64,000 bases of DNA from Phenylobacterium sp. (GTDB lineage: Bacteria > Pseudomonadota > Alphaproteobacteria > Caulobacterales > Caulobacteraceae). Shown here in pieces: positions 60,174 to 64,000 of this stretch. Made by a program: the position numbers and the translations under genes. The DNA is taken from contig NZ_JAUXSP010000002.1 in NCBI RefSeq assembly GCF_030679875.1, positions 186,001 through 250,000 on the forward strand. Reading direction: 5' to 3'. Position 1 is the stretch's first letter. Each line of letters begins with the position of its first letter. The notes below the pieces were generated by a model that did not search any database, had not been told where the DNA came from, and worked only from the letters and a program-made list of their open reading frames with translations.

Positions 60174-61037
60174 ATGGCTGGACGTCTGGCGGGCAAGGTT
60201 GCGGTGATCACCGGCGGATGCTCCGGCATTGGCCTCGGCGCCGTAGAGCTGTTCATCGCCGAGGGCGCGCAGGTCGTCGCCGCCGATATCCAGGACGAAA
60301 AAGGCGCCATGCTGGAGGCCCGCTTCGGCGAGCAGGTCCGCTACGCCCATTGCGACGTCACCTCCGAGGCGGACATCGTCGCGGCCCTGGAACTGGCCCA
60401 GAGCGCGTTCGGCGGCCTCGACATCCTGTTCAACAACGCCGGCATCTCCGACCGCATGGGGGCGATCACCGAGGTCACCGCCGAGGGCTGGGACTGGATC
60501 TTTTCGGTGCTGGTCCGTGGGCCGGCGCTCGGCATGAAGCATGCGGCCCCGATGATGATCGCCCGCGGCGGCGGCTCGATCATCAACACCGCCTCCATCG
60601 CCGGCCTGCAGGCGGGCTTTGGCCCCATCGCCTATTCCACCGCCAAGGCCGGCGTCATCCATATGAGCCGCGTGGCCGCCGCTCAGCTTTCGCGCCAGAA
60701 GGTGCGGGTCAACGCCATCTGCCCGGGCCTGATCGCCACCTCGATCTTCGGCGCATCCCTCGGCCTGCCGCGCGAGGTGGCCGACCAGATGGCCGCCCGG
60801 GTGGAGCAGGGCGCCGCCAGCGTCCAGCCCGTGCCCAAGGCGGGCCTCCCCGCCGATATCGCAGAGGCTGCGCTCTACCTCGCCTCGGACGCCTCGGCCT
60901 TCGTCTCGGGCACGCACCTGGTGGTGGATGGCGGCATCACCGTCGGCGGCCGCCACAGCTGGGATACGGATTCGCCCTCGCCCTTCGTGCAGATGTTCGG
61001 CGAGGATTCGCCCTTCGCCCCACCCACAGCCTCGTGA
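60174..61037 (+). CDS. SDR-family oxidoreductase
   Basis: A 287-residue classical short-chain dehydrogenase. The cofactor motif is T-G-G-C-S-G-I-G (residues 13-20), N-N-A-G-I-S, the catalytic serine in I-N-T-A-S-I-A-G and Y-S-T-A-K near 160, and V-D-G-G-I-T near the end. The C-terminal ~25 residues are extra. The ATG at 60174 has GGGAG upstream; a start at 60129 adds an arginine-rich leader. The substrate is unknown. The transporter gene follows within 10 bases. Confidence 0.88.
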   Translation: MAGRLAGKVAVITGGCSGIGLGAVELFIAEGAQVVAADIQDEKGAMLEARFGEQVRYAHCDVTSEADIVAALELAQSAFGGLDILFNNAGISDRMGAITEVTAEGWDWIFSVLVRGPALGMKHAAPMMIARGGGSIINTASIAGLQAGFGPIAYSTAKAGVIHMSRVAAAQLSRQKVRVNAICPGLIATSIFGASLGLPREVADQMAARVEQGAASVQPVPKAGLPADIAEAALYLASDASAFVSGTHLVVDGGITVGGRHSWDTDSPSPFVQMFGEDSPFAPPTAS

Positions 61038-61047
61038 GGCGGGGCGG

Positions 61048-61971
61048 TTGAGCGAGACCAAGGCGCCGCGGACACCCCTGGCCCCCAACGTCCATGGCGC
61101 CCTGTGGATGGTGGCCTCGGCGCTGGGCTTCACCGTCATGACGACGCTGATCAAGTTCCTCGGCGACGACTATCCGGCGGCCCTGCAGACCTTCTACCGG
61201 CAGGTGGCGGGGTTCGTGATCCTGATCCCCTTCATCATCAACCGTCGTGGGGCGGCCTTCGCCACCACGCGGCCGGGCATCCTGCTGTTCCGCTCGGCGG
61301 CGGGGACGCTGGGGATGATCCTGTCCTTCTACGCCTTTCAGAAGATGCCGCTGGCTGACGCCAATGCGCTGTCGTTCACACGCACCCTGTGGCTGGTGCC
61401 GCTGGCCTTCTTCATCGTGCGCGAGCCGGTCGGATTGATGCGCATCGGCGCCGCCCTGGTGGGGTTTGCTGGCGTGCTGATCATGGTGCGGCCAGGGGCG
61501 GGGGGCGAGTTCGCCATCGGCTGGCCCGCGGCGGCCATGCTGGCCTCGTCCTTCCTGTTCGCCCTGACCATCACTGGCATGAAGGTGATGACCCGGGACC
61601 ATAGCCCGATGGTGCTGCTGGTCTGGTCGGCGACGCTGGGCCTGGTCTTCGCCCTGCCCGGCGCGCTGTTCGTCTGGCGCTGGCCAGAGCCCTTCGACCT
61701 TTTCCTGTTGTGTGTGATGGGGGTGGTCGGAACCCTGACGCAAGGCTTCTATATCAAGGGCATGTCCATCGGCGACGCCGGCGCCATGGCCCCGATCGAC
61801 TATATCCGGCTGGTGTTCGCCGCCGGGGCCGGCTTCCTGCTGTTCAACGAACTGCCGACCATCTGGACCCTGATGGGCGCCGCCGTGGTGGTGATCTCCA
61901 CCCTGTTCATCACCTGGCGCGAGCAGCAGATATCCCGCAAGGCCCGGCTGAAAGCGGCGGCGGAGCTCTAG
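61048..61971 (+). CDS. EamA-family (DMT) transporter
   Basis: A 307-residue membrane protein with ten predicted helices in two EamA repeats (starting V-H-G-A-L-W-M-V-A-S-A-L-G-F-T and A-A-M-L-A-S-S-F-L-F-A-L). S-F-T-R-T-L-W-L-V-P-L-A is the typical repeat 1 end. The TTG at 61048 follows GAGGCGGGGCGG. The substrate is unknown; metabolite export is usual for the family. The upstream SDR gene is probably in the same operon, suggesting a link that cannot be defined. Confidence 0.88.
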   Translation: MSETKAPRTPLAPNVHGALWMVASALGFTVMTTLIKFLGDDYPAALQTFYRQVAGFVILIPFIINRRGAAFATTRPGILLFRSAAGTLGMILSFYAFQKMPLADANALSFTRTLWLVPLAFFIVREPVGLMRIGAALVGFAGVLIMVRPGAGGEFAIGWPAAAMLASSFLFALTITGMKVMTRDHSPMVLLVWSATLGLVFALPGALFVWRWPEPFDLFLLCVMGVVGTLTQGFYIKGMSIGDAGAMAPIDYIRLVFAAGAGFLLFNELPTIWTLMGAAVVVISTLFITWREQQISRKARLKAAAEL

Positions 61972-62402
61972 GGCTCCGACCCATCCTGAGTCTGTCGGTC
62001 GAGGAAGGCCTGGGCCTCGACCTTGTGGCGGGGTTTCACATAGCGGCCGACCAGGGCCAGCATGGCGGCGAACACCGCCGCGTCATCGGTGAAGCCCACC
62101 ACCGCCAGGACGTCGGGAATGGCGTCTGCAGGCATGACGAAATAGGCCAGGGCCGCCAGCATCATGCCCTTGGCCGCCCTGGGGGTGGCGGGGTCCCTGG
62201 CGCAGAACCAGACGGCGACGGCGTCGGAGGCGAAGGGAATTTTCGAAGCCGTCCGCACGATCTTGGGCCAGAAGCCGCGGCGGACCCGCTCCTCATTGAC
62301 CTTGATCACCGCCGGGACAAGCGCCCGCTTCGGGTCCAGGACCCTGGTCGGATCAAATCCGTCAGTCTTGACGTCGGGTGATACTTTAGGCCGCGCGATC
62401 AT
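61968..62402 (-). CDS. YkvA-family (DUF1232) protein
   Basis: A 144-residue protein. The DUF1232 core is clear: A-A-K-G-M-M-L-A-A-L-A-Y-F-V-M-P-A-D-A-I-P-D-V-L-A-V-V-G-F-T-D-D-A-A-V-F, a hydrophobic membrane-associated hairpin. The function is unknown. It is convergent with the DMT gene (four-base overlap) and divergent from the SDR at 62458. Confidence 0.9.
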   Translation of the reverse strand: MIARPKVSPDVKTDGFDPTRVLDPKRALVPAVIKVNEERVRRGFWPKIVRTASKIPFASDAVAVWFCARDPATPRAAKGMMLAALAYFVMPADAIPDVLAVVGFTDDAAVFAAMLALVGRYVKPRHKVEAQAFLDRQTQDGSEP

Positions 62403-62457
62403 CAGGATAAGCCAGTTTCAGATTGCATCATTAAACGCATCAGGAGGCGTAGCGTCC

Positions 62458-63240
62458 ATGAAACTTGATTCCTCTGTCGCCGCCGTCGTCACCGGCGGCG
62501 CATCCGGCCTCGGCGAGGCCACGGTCCGCGCTCTGGCCGCCCACGGGGTGAAGGTCGCCATCTTCGACATGAACGCCGACAAGGGCGAAGCGGTCGCAAA
62601 AGACGTCGGCGGAATTTTCTGCAAGGTCGACGTCACCGACGACGCCACCGTGGAGGCGGGCTTTGAGAAGGCGCGCGCCGCCCATGGTCAGGAGCGGATC
62701 CTGATCAATTGCGCCGGCACCGGCTTCGCCGCCAAGACCGCCAGCCGCGACAAGACCACCGGGGAAGCCAAGTCCCACCCCATCGCGATCTTTGAAAAGA
62801 TCGTCCAGATCAACCTGGTGGGCACCTTCCGCTGCGTGGCCAAGGCCGCCCAGGGCATGCTGTCCCTGGAGCCGCTGGAAGACGGCGAGCGCGGCGTGAT
62901 CGTCAATACGGCCTCAGTCGCGGCTGTCGACGGCCAAGTAGGCCAGGCGGCCTATTCGGCGTCCAAGGGCGGCGTCGTCGGCATGACCCTGCCCATTGCT
63001 CGCGACCTGATGAACGATGGCATTCGGGTGAACACCATCCTGCCGGGCATCTTCAACACCCCGCTGATGAACGCCGCGCCGGAGAATGTGAAGGCCGCCC
63101 TGGCCGCTTCCGTGCCCTTCCCCAAGCGCCTGGGAAATGCCGAGGAATACGCCTCCCTCGCCGTGGAAATGTGCCGCAATGGCTACTTCAACGGCGAGCA
63201 TGTCCGCCTGGATGGCGCCATCCGTATGCCGCCGCGCTAA
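62458..63240 (+). CDS. SDR-family 3-hydroxyacyl-CoA dehydrogenase-like protein
   Basis: A 260-residue short-chain dehydrogenase close in style to type 2 3-hydroxyacyl-CoA dehydrogenases (HSD10 group). The cofactor motif is T-G-G-A-S-G-L-G-E-A, the catalytic serine is in V-N-T-A-S-V-A-A-V-D-G-Q-V-G and the Y-S-A-S-K-G follows at once. The loop after the substrate region (K-T-A-S-R-D-K-T-T-G) is family-typical. The ATG at 62458 has CAGGAGG upstream. Fatty acid or branched-chain oxidation is a likely role. Confidence 0.9.
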   Translation: MKLDSSVAAVVTGGASGLGEATVRALAAHGVKVAIFDMNADKGEAVAKDVGGIFCKVDVTDDATVEAGFEKARAAHGQERILINCAGTGFAAKTASRDKTTGEAKSHPIAIFEKIVQINLVGTFRCVAKAAQGMLSLEPLEDGERGVIVNTASVAAVDGQVGQAAYSASKGGVVGMTLPIARDLMNDGIRVNTILPGIFNTPLMNAAPENVKAALAASVPFPKRLGNAEEYASLAVEMCRNGYFNGEHVRLDGAIRMPPR

Positions 63241-63247
63241 GGCTGAG

Positions 63248-63276
63248 GTCGCAGCCGGGGTTTCCCCGGCTGCGAC
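63248..63276. terminator. Perfect 13-pair terminator hairpin
   Basis: GTCGCAGCCGGGG (63248-63260) pairs exactly with CCCCGGCTGCGAC (63264-63276) around a TTT loop, eight bases after the SDR stop. The hairpin has no T run but is strong enough to end or stabilise the transcript. Confidence 0.7.
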
Positions 63277-63334
63277 GTTGCGCCACAGTACGAGCTTGAA
63301 GTAGCCAAATCCCTCACTGGGGGTGCGTATCCAA

Positions 63335-64000
63335 ATGATGGCCACCTGGGCCCAGCGTTTCGCCACAGCCACCGAGCGGCCCGCGATCGCCTATGGGATG
63401 GTCGTGGCCACGGTCGCTGCGGCGACCGTGGCGCAGGGCGTCCTGGAGCTGGCTCTGACCGCGCCGCCGGCCTTCATGATCTACTATCCGGCGATCATCT
63501 TCGCGACCGTCGTCGCCGGCGCCCGGGGCGGTCTGATCGCAGTCGCCCTGAGCGCCCTTGTGGCGGCCTCACTCTGGCCAGCGGAGGCCAGGGCCGGGGC
63601 CAGCCTGCCAGTGTCTGCCGGCCTGTTTGTCCTCACAGGCGCCTTGACCGTCGCCCTGGCCAAGCCGCTGCGGGTGGCGATCCGTCGGGGGGCGACGGTT
63701 CAGGAGCGGTTCCGCCTCGCGCAACAGGCGGCCAAGGACAGTTTCGTCATCCTCGATCCCGTCCGGGAAGCGGGCGAGGTGGTGGACTTTGTCTGGGTCT
63801 ACGCCAACGCCGCCGCCGATCGGATGGCCCCGGCCGGGGTCCCCGGTCTGGTGGGCCGGCGGGTGCGCGAGGTGTTTCCGGACGAGACCGGCCAGGACAT
63901 GTTCGAGCGCCTGCGCCGGGCGCTCAGCCAGGATCAGCCCGACGACGTCGAGGTCCGCCGGATCATCGATGGCGAGGAACACTGGGTCCGCTCCAGCGCC
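63335..64000 (+). CDS. Membrane sensor protein, DUF4118-like plus PAS-like (3' partial)
   Basis: The frame is open from ATG 63335 to the edge of the window (222 residues visible). Three to four hydrophobic segments come first (A-I-A-Y-G-M-V-V-A-T-V-A, F-M-I-Y-Y-P-A-I-I-F-A-T-V-V-A-G-A-R-G-G and later), in the style of DUF4118/KdpD-like membrane domains. A soluble region with a PAS-like pattern follows (F-R-L-A-Q-Q-A-A-K-D-S-F-V-I-L-D, W-V-Y-A-N-A-A-A-D-R-M, G-R-R-V-R-E-V-F-P). Such proteins are usually sensor kinases or diguanylate cyclases, but the catalytic part lies outside the window. Confidence 0.8.
   Translation, partial: MMATWAQRFATATERPAIAYGMVVATVAAATVAQGVLELALTAPPAFMIYYPAIIFATVVAGARGGLIAVALSALVAASLWPAEARAGASLPVSAGLFVLTGALTVALAKPLRVAIRRGATVQERFRLAQQAAKDSFVILDPVREAGEVVDFVWVYANAAADRMAPAGVPGLVGRRVREVFPDETGQDMFERLRRALSQDQPDDVEVRRIIDGEEHWVRSSA

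Overview
This window is a high-GC, gene-dense chromosomal segment from an alphaproteobacterium, most likely a member of the Caulobacteraceae (Phenylobacterium/Caulobacter-like). That placement is an inference. It rests on the short HprK, the ChvI-ChvG-HprK-EIIA-HPr cluster, the PseB/PseC pair (FlmA/FlmB of Caulobacter), the dnaN/recF/gyrB and hrcA/grpE/rph neighbourhood, the frequent GTG/TTG starts with 4-base stop/start overlaps, and the many small Caulobacterales-type families. No rRNA, tRNA, CRISPR array, insertion sequence or prophage is visible. Almost all of it is vertically inherited-looking housekeeping sequence.

Layout. 1-4.6 kb: the 3' part of a DUF389 membrane protein with an OmpA-like tail, an SLC13-type permease, a calcineurin-like phosphatase and a DUF1206 membrane protein. 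4.7-7.5 kb: polA. 7.7-8.9 kb: one AT-rich orphan gene that looks foreign, followed by REP-like hairpins around a DUF4336 gene. 10.2-12.6 kb: two genes of the carboxy(nor)spermidine route to polyamines. 12.6-18.7 kb: a serine hydrolase, pyridoxal kinase, ahcY with a perfect 18-base operator-like palindrome upstream, a CYTH-CHAD protein and bioB. 18.9-20.5 kb: an ABC-2 exporter. 20.5-24.0 kb: ptsH-EIIA-hprK-chvG-chvI on the minus strand, coupling a regulatory PTS to an envelope-stress two-component system. 24.2-28.2 kb: a large unknown protein and pseC/pseB for flagellin glycosylation. 28-34 kb: assorted enzymes and small envelope proteins. 34.2-42.4 kb: gyrB, recF, a pentapeptide-repeat gene, dnaN, grpE, hrcA and rph. 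42.5-43.7 kb: two tiny proteins around a DUF2975/XRE pair. 43.9-50.6 kb: rdgB, hemW, rsmI, yraN, a SirB1-like protein, gshB and a ComM-like ATPase. 50.5-54.4 kb: an unusual cluster of regulators, including a LuxR-type protein that contains a complete second gene in another frame. 54.4-64 kb: an AmpG-like transporter, a serine protease, DUF350, rlmN, a quinone oxidoreductase, two SDRs, a DMT transporter, a DUF1232 protein and the start of a sensor kinase.

The points most worth a second look are the nested gene at 51625-51957 inside the LuxR-type gene, the AT-rich orphan at 7683-8918, the pentapeptide-repeat protein between recF and dnaN beside gyrB, the palindrome ahead of ahcY, the OmpA-like tail on the DUF389 protein, two possible CTG starts, and several intergenic hairpin repeats.
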